Shown piece after piece: positions 34,546-42,625 of a stretch of 64,000 nucleotides of DNA. Each line of letters starts with the position of its first letter. Position 1 is the stretch's first letter. A model generated the notes under the pieces. That model was not told the DNA's origin. It saw nothing but the letters and a program-made list of their open reading frames with translations, and did no database searches. The DNA is from RYN-230 sp963834705 (GTDB lineage: Bacteria; Actinomycetota; Actinomycetes; Streptosporangiales; Streptosporangiaceae): NCBI GenBank assembly GCA_963834705.1, contig CAWICV010000004.1, positions 124,001 through 188,000 of the forward strand, given 5' to 3'. The position numbers and the translations under genes were made by a program.

Positions 34546-34972
34546 GAACGTCCTCCTGCTGCGTGGGACACCAAGCCCGAAGCGCATCAGGGGGACGTTC
34601 CCACGTCACGAACCGACAGCAGAACGTGTTTTATGCCGTTCGACCGGCTGGCCGATGGGCGGCGGGTCATCAACCCGGGCTCGGTCGGGCTGGGGTATGG
34701 CCATCCGGGCGCGAGCTGGGCGCTGCTCGGGCCGGACGTGGTGCTCCGCCGGACGCTGTATGACACGGAAGCGGCCGCGGCCGCGCTGGAGGCGGCCGCC
34801 CCTGACCTGCCGGACATCGGCTTCCTGGCCGGCAACGTCCGGGCCAGCGCCAGCGACGCCGAGGCGCTGGCCGCGTTCGCCGAGACGGCCCGCCAGCAGG
34901 CCGCGGACCCGCGCTGAGCTGCAGCCGGGCCGGACGCGGAATCATCGCCCGCGCCGGCTGGTTCATGCAGGC

Positions 34973-35332
34973 ATGGCTACAGGGCACACGATCACCACCA
35001 CCCAGGGCAACGCACACGTCGTGGTCACGCTCGGCGGCACCAAGCTGGCCGAGTCGGACCGGCCGGTGCTGCTGGACGAGACCGGCCTGCCGACCCGGTA
35101 CTACCTGCCGGCCGCGGACGTGCGCACCGATCTGCTCCAGCCCACCGGCACCCACACCACCTGCCCGTTCAAGGGCGAGGCGTCGTACTGGTCGGCCCAG
35201 GTCGGCAACGAGGTGCATGAGGACGTGGTGTGGAGCTACCCGGATCCGATCCCGCAGGCGGCGGAGATCGCCGGGTTGCTGTGCTTCTACCCGGACCGGG
35301 TGGAGCTGACCGTGGACGGCGAGCCGCGCTGA
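34973..35332 (+). CDS. DUF427 domain protein
   Basis: A 119-aa single-domain protein of the DUF427 family, which is widespread in actinobacteria and has no settled function. Conserved parts are VVVTLGGTKLAESDRPVLLDE, the YYLPAADVR strand, CPFKGEASYW and a C-terminal FYPDRVELTVDGEP. It is soluble. The ATG at 34973 marks the start of homology. It lies 55 nt after the interrupted phosphoesterase and converges with the DUF2071 gene. Confidence 0.88.
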   Translation: MATGHTITTTQGNAHVVVTLGGTKLAESDRPVLLDETGLPTRYYLPAADVRTDLLQPTGTHTTCPFKGEASYWSAQVGNEVHEDVVWSYPDPIPQAAEIAGLLCFYPDRVELTVDGEPR

Positions 35333-35350
35333 CTCGCCGGCAGCCGCGGC

Positions 35351-36130
35351 TCAGCGGTAGCTCTCCGGCAGGCCGATGCGGACGCCGACTCCTGGCGAGT
35401 AGTGCGCCAGGGGCTCCCCCTCGGGGGGCGGCAGGCCGGCCGCGGTAAGCAGGCCGCCTTCGACCGTTAGGGTCTCCGCCCGGTACAGCGGCCACGGCCG
35501 GTGCGCGGCCCGCGCGAAGGACCGGTGGCGGCCGGCCACGCTGAACAGTACCCAGCGGGCGGTCAGGAAGTGATCCCGGCCGGTCAGCTCGCCGGACTGG
35601 TAGGCCGCCCCGATCCGGACCCGCACATCGCTGCGCGTACCGCGCGGCCCGGGGAGCCGCCGGCGGCAGTGGTAGGACATGTCCCGGCCGTCCCGGTCCA
35701 GCGACATGGCGGACCAGAAGTAGGGCAGCCGGTAGCTGGCCCGGGCCACCGCGACCGCGCCCAGCCGGGCCGCGTCCAGGGACAGGAACCAGATGCCGGC
35801 CCGGCCCTCATGGTCCCGGACATAGGTCCGCACGTTGGTTTCGCAGAAGTTCGACACCCACGGCACGCCGTGCCCGGCGCCGGTCCGGACCCGCATGAAG
35901 AACGGCACCAGCCCGACCCAGGCCAGCCCATCGAACAGGTCCGCGTGCAGCCCGGCGGGCAGCAGCCGCTGCACATCGCCGGCCGGGTAGGCCCAGTGCA
36001 GGAACGTGAGCCGCTCCCAGCGCTGCCGCATGACCGGCCGGTCCACGGTGAACGGGCATACCGGGGACGGTGCGGCGCCCGCCCCGGCCGGCGGGTCAGC
36101 GGCTGGCGGGTCAGCGGCTGGCCCGGGCAA
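35351..36130 (-). CDS. DUF2071 (YqjF-like) domain protein
   Basis: A 259-aa protein of the DUF2071/YqjF family, with an acetoacetate-decarboxylase-like fold but no proven reaction. Marker segments are TFLHWAYPAGDVQRLLPAGL, WVGLVPFFMRVRTG, ETNVRTYVRDHEGRAGIWFLSLDAAR and LPYFWSAMSLDRDG. The N-terminal 25 residues are Ala/Pro-rich and may not be translated. The start overlaps the end of the TfoX-like gene by 20 nt on the same strand, so the two form an operon. Confidence 0.85.
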   Translation of the reverse strand: MPGPAADPPAADPPAGAGAAPSPVCPFTVDRPVMRQRWERLTFLHWAYPAGDVQRLLPAGLHADLFDGLAWVGLVPFFMRVRTGAGHGVPWVSNFCETNVRTYVRDHEGRAGIWFLSLDAARLGAVAVARASYRLPYFWSAMSLDRDGRDMSYHCRRRLPGPRGTRSDVRVRIGAAYQSGELTGRDHFLTARWVLFSVAGRHRSFARAAHRPWPLYRAETLTVEGGLLTAAGLPPPEGEPLAHYSPGVGVRIGLPESYR

Positions 36131-36488
36131 AGTCCAGCGCTTCCTGGGCCAGTGGCAGCCAGGCCAGCCCCGATGCCGGGTCCAGGCTGAACCATTCCTT
36201 CATCGGCGTGCCCTTGTTCGCGTCGAAATGGACCCCGTCCCCGCCGCCGACCAGCGCGTCCACCCGGCTGGCCGGAAGCTTCAGCACCAGCCGGCCGCGG
36301 ACCAGCATGGCGAAGATCTTGTTCTCCCAGCGCAGCGCGGACCGGCCGAACCCGCTGCCGCCCCGCGGCGGGGTCACCCCCGGGCTGCCGACCAGCCCGT
36401 CCACCACATCCTCGAACCGCCGCACGGCCCGCTCGGCTTCCGGGCTTCCGGCAACCAGTTCCTCGGCCACACCCACCAAGGTAGACAT
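36111..36488 (-). CDS. TfoX N-terminal-type domain protein
   Basis: A ~125-aa protein resembling the TfoX/Sxy N-terminal domain: RSALRWENKIFAMLVRGRLVLKLP, then VDALVGGGDGVHFDANKGTPMKEWFSL, with quotes kept short. In gamma-proteobacteria TfoX controls competence; in actinobacteria the lone domain has no known role. The ATG at 36488 is preferred because the frame upstream to 36605 runs through a large hairpin repeat. The gene overlaps DUF2071 by 20 nt. Confidence 0.75.
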   Translation of the reverse strand: MSTLVGVAEELVAGSPEAERAVRRFEDVVDGLVGSPGVTPPRGGSGFGRSALRWENKIFAMLVRGRLVLKLPASRVDALVGGGDGVHFDANKGTPMKEWFSLDPASGLAWLPLAQEALDFARASR

Positions 36489-36516
36489 CGGCTCGGACAG
36501 TCCCGCCACCAGGGAC

Positions 36517-36734
36517 CGCCGCCGACCGGACAGTGCGGGGGAAGGGAGGGCGGTGAGCGCGTCCCGGCCAACAGTGCGGTGATTGTGGTCACCGGTGAAC
36601 CACAAATCACCGCACTGACGAATAGCCAGCCCAACTGTGCGGCCTGGGTGCGCGGAGCCGTAACACCAGGCACATCAGTACCGGCCGCGGCGGCAAAGGG
36701 GGGCGCGCCGCCGACTGGACAGTGCAGGGGAAGG
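36517..36734. repeat. Two 30-nt direct repeats, 189 nt apart, flanking a large hairpin
   Basis: CGCCGCCGACCGGACAGTGC (start of copy one, 36517-36546) recurs at 36706 with 27 of 30 bases equal. Between them is the 46-nt hairpin listed separately. This unit fills the divergent space between the TfoX-like gene and an aldo/keto reductase and looks like a small repetitive element, not like a promoter. Confidence 0.75.
36572..36617. repeat. 18-bp hairpin with one bulge
   Basis: The arm CAGTGCGGTGATTGTGGT pairs with ACCACAAATCACCGCACTG, with one unpaired A; the loop is 9 nt around ACCGGT. No T-run follows on either strand. It may be the core of a REP- or MITE-like element. Confidence 0.85.
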
Positions 36735-36823
36735 AGCGGTGGCGGGAACGGAGCGAGGAACGAGCAACTGAGCGACGAGGGGAGGCGGGTTTCAGCGCCC
36801 CCGGCGGCGCAAGAGAATGGAGC

Positions 36824-37810
36824 ATGCGCTATCTGGCTACCGACACGACCAAGCGGATTTCCAAGATCGGACTGGGCACCTGGCAGTTCGGCGCCAAGGA
36901 GTGGGGCTACGGCGAGCCGTACGCGGCGCAGGAGGCGCAGGCCATCGTCCGCCGCGCGCTCGACCTGGGCGTCACGCTCTTCGACACCGCCGAGATCTAC
37001 GGCTACGGCCGCAGCGAGCGGATCCTCGGCCAGGCCCTGGGCGACGACCTGCCCTCGGTGTTCGTCGCGACCAAGATCCTGCCGGTGCTGCCGCTGGCGC
37101 CGGTCGTCGAGCAGCGCGCCGTGGCCAGCGCGAACCGGCTTGGCGCGCGGCACCTGGACCTCTACCAGATGCACCAGCCCAACCCGGTGGTCCGGGACAC
37201 CCCGGCGATGCGCGGCATGCGCGCGCTGCAGCGCGTCGGGCTGATCGGCGAGGTGGGCGTCAGCAACTACTCGCTGGACCGGTGGCGGGCCACCGAGGCC
37301 GCGCTGGGCGGCCGGGTGCTGAGCAACCAGGTCCCGTACAGCCTGGTGGACCGCGACCCGGAACGTGAGCTGCTGCCCTACGCCGAGGCCCAGGACCGGG
37401 TGATCATCGCCTACAGCCCGCTGGCCCAGGGGCTGCTGTCCGGCCGGTACGACGCCAGCCACCGGCCGGCCAACCGGGTCCGCGGTGCGAACCCGCTATT
37501 CCTGCCGGAGAACCTGGACCGGGCGGCCGGCCTGATCAGCACGCTCCGCGAGGTGGCCGACGCGCATTCGGCCAGTCCCGCGCAGATCGCGCTGGCCTGG
37601 GTGATCCGCAGCCCGGCGGTGACCGCCATCCCCGGCGCGTCCAGCGTCGAGCAGCTGGAGAGCAACGTGGCCGCGGCCGACATCGACCTGACCGACGAGG
37701 AGCACGGCGCACTGCGGGCGGCCGCGGCGCGGTTCCAGCCGGTGACCGGCCGGGCGGCCGTGCCCCAGCTGGTCCGGTCCCGGCTGCGCACCAACCGGGC
37801 CAGCCGCTAG
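36824..37810 (+). CDS. Aldo/keto reductase
   Basis: A 328-aa NADPH-dependent reductase of the AKR superfamily with a TIM-barrel fold. It shows SKIGLGTWQFG, DLGVTLFDTAEIYGYGRSE (with catalytic Asp and Tyr), KILP for the Lys, and YQMHQPNPV for the His. The cofactor end is AIPGASSVEQLESNVAA. The ATG at 36824 directly precedes the first strand; the upstream frame to 36722 runs into repeat sequence. The substrate is not predictable. It converges with an SDR gene. Confidence 0.9.
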   Translation: MRYLATDTTKRISKIGLGTWQFGAKEWGYGEPYAAQEAQAIVRRALDLGVTLFDTAEIYGYGRSERILGQALGDDLPSVFVATKILPVLPLAPVVEQRAVASANRLGARHLDLYQMHQPNPVVRDTPAMRGMRALQRVGLIGEVGVSNYSLDRWRATEAALGGRVLSNQVPYSLVDRDPERELLPYAEAQDRVIIAYSPLAQGLLSGRYDASHRPANRVRGANPLFLPENLDRAAGLISTLREVADAHSASPAQIALAWVIRSPAVTAIPGASSVEQLESNVAAADIDLTDEEHGALRAAAARFQPVTGRAAVPQLVRSRLRTNRASR

Positions 37811-37845
37811 GGCGCCCTTTCTGTTGCGGTGCTGGTGTTCCGCGC

Positions 37846-38598
37846 TCAGCCGCGGCCGATGAACGGCATGGCCGTGGCGGTGAGGGTGAGGAACGGCACG
37901 TTGGCGTCCAGCGGCAGGCCGGCCATGTACACCACCGCCTCGGCCACGTGCCGGGCGTCGAATGTGGGCTCGGCGGCCAGCGAGCCGTCGGCCTGCCGGA
38001 CGCCCTGGCTCATCGCCCGGGTCATCTCGGTGGCGGCGTTGCCGATGTCAATCTGGCCGCAGGCGATGCCGTACCGGCGGCCGTCCAGGGAGATCGACTT
38101 GGTCAGGCCGGTCATCGCGTGCTTGGTCGCGGTGTAGGCGGCGCTGCCCGGCCGGGGCACGTGGGCCGAGATCGAGCCGTTGTTGATGATCCGGCCGCCG
38201 GGTGGCTCCTGGGCCTTCATCATCCGGACCGCCTGCTGGGCGCACAGGAACGCGCCGGTCAGGTTGGTGTCCACCGCCTGCCGCCAGTCCGCCACCGAGA
38301 TCTCGTCCACCGCCCCGGCCGGGCCGAAGATGCCTGCGTTGTTGACCAGCAGGTCGACCCGGCCCCACTGGTGGCCGGCCGCGGCGAACAGCGCGGCCAC
38401 CGAGTCGGGCACGGTGACGTCGGTGAGCACCGGCAGCGCCGCCCCGGCGGCCGGGGCGGCAGCCACCGTCTCCTGCAGCGCGGCCCAGCGGCGGCCCGCC
38501 GCGGCGACCTGCCAGCCGGCCGCGAGCAGGGCGCGGGTGATGGACCGGCCCAGCCCGGATCCGGCTCCGGTCACCACGGCTACCCCGGTCGTTGCCAT
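37846..38598 (-). CDS. SDR-family oxidoreductase
   Basis: A 250-aa short-chain dehydrogenase. The cofactor site is VVTGAGSGLGRSITRALL, NNAG is in LLVNNAGIFG, Ser is in INNGSISAHVPRPGS, and the Y-x-x-x-K pair is AYTATKHAM. The segment GQIDIGNAATEMTRAMSQGV is typical of one actinobacterial/proteobacterial SDR subgroup of unknown substrate. It starts at an ATG with AGGCCTGATGG upstream and appears to be monocistronic. Confidence 0.88.
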   Translation of the reverse strand: MATTGVAVVTGAGSGLGRSITRALLAAGWQVAAAGRRWAALQETVAAAPAAGAALPVLTDVTVPDSVAALFAAAGHQWGRVDLLVNNAGIFGPAGAVDEISVADWRQAVDTNLTGAFLCAQQAVRMMKAQEPPGGRIINNGSISAHVPRPGSAAYTATKHAMTGLTKSISLDGRRYGIACGQIDIGNAATEMTRAMSQGVRQADGSLAAEPTFDARHVAEAVVYMAGLPLDANVPFLTLTATAMPFIGRG

Positions 38599-38755
38599 CA
38601 GGCCTCCCTGGCCCGGGCCGGCCGGTGCGCGGCGGCGGCAGCTCAGTTGGCCCGGTGCACCGGGTCATCGTCTCATCGCAGCCGACCGGCCAGGCACTGG
38701 CGTTCGGTAAAAGGCCTAGGCTGAGCGGGGAGCCGTCCGAGCAGAGGAGGTCGGC

Positions 38756-38977
38756 ATGGCCGACACCGCACCGGAACCGGAAAGCGCCGAGGACGCGGCC
38801 GGGGCAGAGCGCCCCGAGGACGAGATCAAGCGGAAGTTCCGCGCCGCGCTGGACCGCAAGCGCGGCCGGCTGGCGGAGCACAACCGGACGCAGAACGGGA
38901 AGGGCAGCGGCAAGGTGCAGGGGGCGCACGGGCCCGCGCAGAGCCGGCGCTCGTTCCGGCGCAAGAGCGGTGGCTGA
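38756..38977 (+). CDS. DUF5302-type small basic-tailed protein
   Basis: A 73-aa protein with an acidic first third (EPESAEDAAGAERPEDE), a central helix IKRKFRAALDRKRGR, and a basic C-terminus with HGPAQSRRSFRRKSGG. This layout matches the small actinobacterial DUF5302 proteins, which have no known role. AGAGGAGG lies 6 nt before the ATG. It is followed 24 nt later by the PEP-mutase-like gene, probably in one transcript. Confidence 0.78.
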   Translation: MADTAPEPESAEDAAGAERPEDEIKRKFRAALDRKRGRLAEHNRTQNGKGSGKVQGAHGPAQSRRSFRRKSGG

Positions 38978-39001
38978 GCCCCGGCCCGCCGGGCCGGGCC
39001 A

Positions 39002-39928
39002 GTGACCGGCAGGCTGACCAGGAGACCCGGCGGCGCCGCCCGGCTGCGTGAGCTGATGGACGCGCCCGGGACCGTCCTGGCCCCGGGCGCGTTCGACCCG
39101 CTGGCCGCCCGGCTGGTCGAGGAAGCCGGCTTCCCGGCGGTCTACATGACCGGCTTCGGCACGTCGGCGGCGCTGCTCGGCCGCCCGGACGTCGGCCTGC
39201 TCACGATGACGGAGATGGCCGCCAACGCGGGGCGGATCGCGGACTGCGTGGACATCCCGGTGATCGCCGACGCGGACACCGGCTACGGCAACCCGCTGAA
39301 CGTGATCCGGACCATCCAGGCGTACGAGGCGGCCGGCGTGGCCGCGGTGCACATCGAGGACCAGGTGGCCCCGAAGAAGTGCGGGCACATGGAGGGCAAG
39401 CAGGTCATCCCGGCCGGGGAGATGGCCCAGAAGATCCGGGCCGCGGCCGACGCCAAGGCCCAGCCGGATTTCATGATCATCGCGAGGACCGACGCCCGGG
39501 CCGTGGAGGGCCTGGCGGCGGCCCTGGACCGGGCTCGGCTGTACCGGGCGGCGGGCGCGGACGCCCTGTTCATCGAGGCGCTGGTGTCGGACCAGGAGGT
39601 AGCGGAGGCGGCCCGCGCCTTCCCCGGGGTGCCACTGCTGTTCAACTGGGCGGAAGGCGGCAAGACACCGCCGCTCAGCCTGGACCGGCTGAGCCAGCTC
39701 GGCTACCGGATCGTCATCTTCCCGATCAGCACGCTGCTCGCGGCGACGGCCGCGATGCGCCGCATCCTGCGTGAGATCGCCCAGGCGGGCACGCCCACGG
39801 CCGCCCTGCCCGAGCTGCCGTCGTTCGGCGAGTTCTGCGACTTCATCGGGCTGCCGGATGTGCGTGCGGCCGAGCAGCGGTATGCCGGCAGCGATCCGCT
39901 GCCACAGTCTCCCGGCTCAGCCCGCTGA
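39002..39928 (+). CDS. Isocitrate lyase/PEP mutase superfamily protein
   Basis: A 308-aa TIM-barrel enzyme. It has VLAPGAFDPLAARLVEEAGF, YMTGFGTSA, the metal site IADADTGYGNP, HIEDQVAPKKCGHMEGK with the catalytic-loop Cys, and IARTDARAVEG. Relatives include 2-methylisocitrate lyase, oxaloacetate decarboxylase and carboxyphosphonoenolpyruvate mutase. The KKCGHMEGK loop is that of the lyases and decarboxylases rather than of phosphonate-forming PEP mutase, which needs a different loop. The start is a GTG. A hairpin terminator follows. Confidence 0.85.
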   Translation: MTGRLTRRPGGAARLRELMDAPGTVLAPGAFDPLAARLVEEAGFPAVYMTGFGTSAALLGRPDVGLLTMTEMAANAGRIADCVDIPVIADADTGYGNPLNVIRTIQAYEAAGVAAVHIEDQVAPKKCGHMEGKQVIPAGEMAQKIRAAADAKAQPDFMIIARTDARAVEGLAAALDRARLYRAAGADALFIEALVSDQEVAEAARAFPGVPLLFNWAEGGKTPPLSLDRLSQLGYRIVIFPISTLLAATAAMRRILREIAQAGTPTAALPELPSFGEFCDFIGLPDVRAAEQRYAGSDPLPQSPGSAR

Positions 39929-39941
39929 GCCCGCCGCGCCT

Positions 39942-39963
39942 GCCGGGCAGGCCACTGCCCGGC
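39942..39963. terminator. Stem-loop after the lyase gene
   Basis: GCCGGGCAG-GCCA-CTGCCCGGC is a perfect 9-bp stem with a 4-nt loop, 13 nt after the stop codon. There is no T-run, as is usual in this kind of genome. Confidence 0.7.
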
Positions 39964-40087
39964 GGCAGCACGGTCATCAGCGCGGTGGATGCTCCGCATC
40001 CGCCCGCTTAGCCCCGCTCCCACTAACAACACGGGGGCCGGTACCCGCTGGTTCACCAGCGGCCAGAGGCAATATCTGAATTCCTGC

Positions 40088-40513
40088 TCAGCCAGGCCGC
40101 GGCCAGTCGATCCGGGCCCACACCACCCAGCCAGTCCGGGCGCTGCCGGCCACGCCGGACTCGCTGGCCAGCTCGCCAATGATATCCAGCCCGTGCGGGC
40201 GCCCATCGCGTTCCGCCTCGCCCCACAGGCCGCCCCCGTCGGCCACCTCCAGCCAGACGTAGTCCCCTTCGTGCACCTCGGCCCGCACGGTGAACACCGC
40301 GCCTTGCTGGCCGCTGGCGGAGTGCGTGACGCAGTTGCCGGCCAGTTCCGACACGCAGAGCACCGCTTCGTCCGCCACCGGGCAGCCACCCAGCAGGCCG
40401 CGCACGAACCGGCGCGCCTCGGCGACCTGCTTGGGCCGGGCCGGGAACGCCCGCTGGTGCCCGCCAGCGGGGCCGCCCAGCGCCGTGACCTCGCCGGTTG
40501 CGCCGTGTGTCAT
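40088..40513 (-). CDS. RsbW/SpoIIAB-like ATP-binding protein (anti-sigma kinase family)
   Basis: A 141-aa HATPase_c_2 protein. It has the N-box VLCVSELAGNCVTHSAS and the G1-type box VADGGGLWGE, then HGLDIIGELA. Streptomycetes carry many such orphan kinases that phosphorylate anti-anti-sigma factors. No STAS-domain partner or sigma factor is adjacent, so its target is elsewhere. It is divergent from the patatin-like gene. Confidence 0.88.
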   Translation of the reverse strand: MTHGATGEVTALGGPAGGHQRAFPARPKQVAEARRFVRGLLGGCPVADEAVLCVSELAGNCVTHSASGQQGAVFTVRAEVHEGDYVWLEVADGGGLWGEAERDGRPHGLDIIGELASESGVAGSARTGWVVWARIDWPRPG

Positions 40514-40638
40514 GCTTCCTCCGCACAGATCATCATCTGTTCCTCTCCCTGCTCAGCCTGCGGCGGCGCAAACACACATGGCGCCGCCGGGCCGCCCGCG
40601 GGGAATCTGCTTAGCTTGACGGCGAGGAGGATCTGCCC

Positions 40639-41463
40639 GTGCAAACCGCGTTCGTGCTCGGCGGCGGAGGTGTGCTCGGCGCGCATGAGGTCGGCATGCT
40701 CCGCGCGCTGGATCAGGCCGGGGTGCGGCCCGATGTGGTCGTGGGCACCTCGGTCGGCGCGATCAACGGCGCGTTCGTGGCCGCCGACCCGGCCGGGGCG
40801 GCGGAGCGGCTGGGCCAGCTGTGGCAAGGTGAGCCGCTGCGCCAGGCGTTCCGCGAGACGCTGTGGGGCCGGGCCGTGCGGCTGCTCCGTTCCGGCACCC
40901 ACCTGCATTCCATCGAGCCGCTCCGGCACATGCTGAACGACTCGTTTCCCGGCACCCACTTCGCCGATCTCCAGGTGCCGTTCTACTGCGTCGCGGCCAG
41001 CATCGAGGGGGCGTGTGCCCGCTGGTTCAGCAGCGGGTCGCTGGTGCCGGCCGTGCTGGCGTCCTGCGCGGTGCCCGGGCTGCTGCCCCCGGTCGAGGTG
41101 GACGGCAGCCACTATTTCGACGGCGGCCTGGTCGATTCGATTCCGGTGGGCCGGGCCGTGACGCTCGGCGCCCAGACGGTGTACGTGCTGCACGTGGGGC
41201 GGATCGAGCGCCCGCTCACGGTGCCGCGCCGCCCGTGGGAGGTCGGCCTGGTCGCGTTCGAGATCGCCCGGCGGCACCGGTTCCACGACGAGATGTCCGC
41301 GCTGCCCGCGGACGTGCAGGTGCATGTGCTGCCGTCCGGCGCCGACCTGCGGCCGCCCGATCTATCCCAGCTCCGGTACCGGGACCGGGCTAATGTCGGG
41401 CTGCGGATGGAGCGCGCCTACCAGGCGTCCGCGAGCTACCTGACCCAGCTCGCCGGACGCTGA
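40639..41463 (+). CDS. Patatin-like phospholipase
   Basis: A 274-aa serine lipid hydrolase. The glycine-rich oxyanion loop is VLGGGGVLGAHEVGML, the nucleophile is GTSVGAINGAF, and the dyad Asp is in YFDGGLVDSIP. Actinobacterial members act on phospholipids or acyl esters; there is no signal peptide, so it is cytoplasmic. The GTG start has GAGGAGG 9 nt upstream. It is 55 nt before an acyltransferase on the same strand, which suggests a joint role in lipid turnover. Confidence 0.9.
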   Translation: MQTAFVLGGGGVLGAHEVGMLRALDQAGVRPDVVVGTSVGAINGAFVAADPAGAAERLGQLWQGEPLRQAFRETLWGRAVRLLRSGTHLHSIEPLRHMLNDSFPGTHFADLQVPFYCVAASIEGACARWFSSGSLVPAVLASCAVPGLLPPVEVDGSHYFDGGLVDSIPVGRAVTLGAQTVYVLHVGRIERPLTVPRRPWEVGLVAFEIARRHRFHDEMSALPADVQVHVLPSGADLRPPDLSQLRYRDRANVGLRMERAYQASASYLTQLAGR

Positions 41464-41518
41464 GCGGGCCAGCGCACGCCGCGCCAGGCACACCGCGCCG
41501 GGCAGAGGAGGACGGGTC

Positions 41519-42604
41519 ATGGTGCCACCCAGGCTGGTCCGCCGGCTGGTGCTCGCACCGCTGGCCATCGTGGTCGCGGCCGCGATGGTCGTGCTGTTCC
41601 CGCCGCTGGCCCTGCTCGCCCTGCTGCTCGGCGCGCTGGGCCGGTCGAAGCCACACCGGATGCGCGCCCTGCGGCTGCTCTGCTTCGCGCTGATCTGGCT
41701 GGTAACCGAGACGGCCACGCTGTTCATGTGCCTGGGCCTGTGGCTGGCCAGCGGCTTCGGCGGCCGGCTGCACACCGAGCCCTACCAGAGCCGGCACTAC
41801 GCGATCATGCAGTGGTACCTGGACCGGCTGTACCTGGCCGCAGTCGGCACGCTCGGCCTGCGGATCGAGGTGGACGAGCCACCGCTGACCCCGGCCGAGC
41901 TGGCGGCCCGGCTGGCCCGCCCGGTCATCGTGCTCAGCCGCCATGCCGGGCCCGGTGACTCGCTGCTGCTCGTGCACCACCTGCTGACCGTCTACCGGCG
42001 CCGGCCCCGGGTGGTGATGAAGGCCGCCATGCAGCTCGACCCGACCGTGGACGTGGTGGCCAACCGGGTGCCCAACGTGTTCATCCAGAGCCGGCGCACC
42101 GGCGAGCACATCTTCGCCGGGCAGATCAGCCGGCTGGCCAGCGGCCTGGACCAGACCGGCGCGCTGGCCCTGTTCCCGGAGGGCGGCAACTGGACGCCGG
42201 GCCGGTGGCGGCGCGGCATCCGGCGGCTGGAGCGGCAGGGCCGGGACGACCTGGCCGAGCGGGCCCGGAGCATGCCGCACCTGCTGCCGCCGCGGGCTGG
42301 CGGGGCGCTGTCCGCCATCGCGGGCTGCCCCGCCGCTGACGTGATCTTCGTCGCGCACGCCGGGCTGGACACGCTGATCAGCGTGGCCGACGTGTGGCGC
42401 AGCCTGCCCATCGAGCACACCGTGCACGCGAAGTGGTGGCGGGTGCCGGCCGCCGAGGTGCCCCGCGCCGCCGACCCGGACGCCCAGGTCCGCTGGCTGT
42501 ATGACTGGTGGCAGCGGATCGACGACTGGGTAGCCGCGCAGCCCCCCGGTACCGGCCCGGAGCGCCCGGCTGAGCTTCCCCCGGGCGCACCCTCCAGCAG
42601 CTGA
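41519..42604 (+). CDS. PlsC-like acyltransferase with N-terminal membrane segments
   Basis: A 361-aa membrane-bound protein. Hydrophobic helices lie at residues ~10-40 and ~53-80. The acyltransferase motif I is SRHAGPGDSLL (H-x4-D) and motif III is FPEGGNWTPGR. These are the active-site blocks of 1-acyl-sn-glycerol-3-phosphate acyltransferases, which add a second acyl chain in phospholipid synthesis. GAGGAGG precedes the ATG. Together with the patatin-like gene upstream it may remodel membrane lipids. Confidence 0.87.
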   Translation: MVPPRLVRRLVLAPLAIVVAAAMVVLFPPLALLALLLGALGRSKPHRMRALRLLCFALIWLVTETATLFMCLGLWLASGFGGRLHTEPYQSRHYAIMQWYLDRLYLAAVGTLGLRIEVDEPPLTPAELAARLARPVIVLSRHAGPGDSLLLVHHLLTVYRRRPRVVMKAAMQLDPTVDVVANRVPNVFIQSRRTGEHIFAGQISRLASGLDQTGALALFPEGGNWTPGRWRRGIRRLERQGRDDLAERARSMPHLLPPRAGGALSAIAGCPAADVIFVAHAGLDTLISVADVWRSLPIEHTVHAKWWRVPAAEVPRAADPDAQVRWLYDWWQRIDDWVAAQPPGTGPERPAELPPGAPSSS

Positions 42605-42625
42605 ACGCCCGTGCCAATCAGGGGT

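Larger units (their letters stand above)
32986..34632. mobile_element. IS110-family insertion sequence (IS1111-like), ~1.65 kb
   Basis: The ends are fixed by the split host gene. An AT dinucleotide lies at both junctions (base 32986-32987 and 34633-34634), as expected for the core dinucleotide of IS110 recombination; no longer target duplication is seen. The only gene is a DEDD transposase on the minus strand. The longer non-coding end (210 nt) is downstream of the transposase, and imperfect inverted repeats (9 of 13 matching, 32997-33009 and 34604-34616) lie inside the tips rather than at them. Both features are typical of the IS1111 group. Confidence 0.9.
32497..34917 (+). pseudogene. Metallophosphoesterase (YfcE-like), split by an IS110-family element
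   Basis: The left piece (32497-32985) encodes the calcineurin-like fold: VAVLADIHGNLPALDAVL (metal ligands D-x-H), VLDGDVADGP, WVRGNSDRD, then VAFCHGTARDD and VVVGHTH. The right piece (34633-34917) continues in perfect register with MPFDRLADGRRVINPGSVGLGYG to the stop. Joining base 32985 to 34633 restores GHTH-MPFDR, the normal family sequence, so the gene was intact before the insertion. The start has GAAGGAG upstream and overlaps the end of the XRE pseudogene. The insertion falls in the metal-binding GHTH motif region and must abolish function. Confidence 0.93.

Noticed and set aside
39002..39928. Phosphonate biosynthesis by a PEP mutase
   Set aside because: The loop KKCGHMEGK is of the lyase/decarboxylase type and no phosphonopyruvate decarboxylase gene is adjacent.
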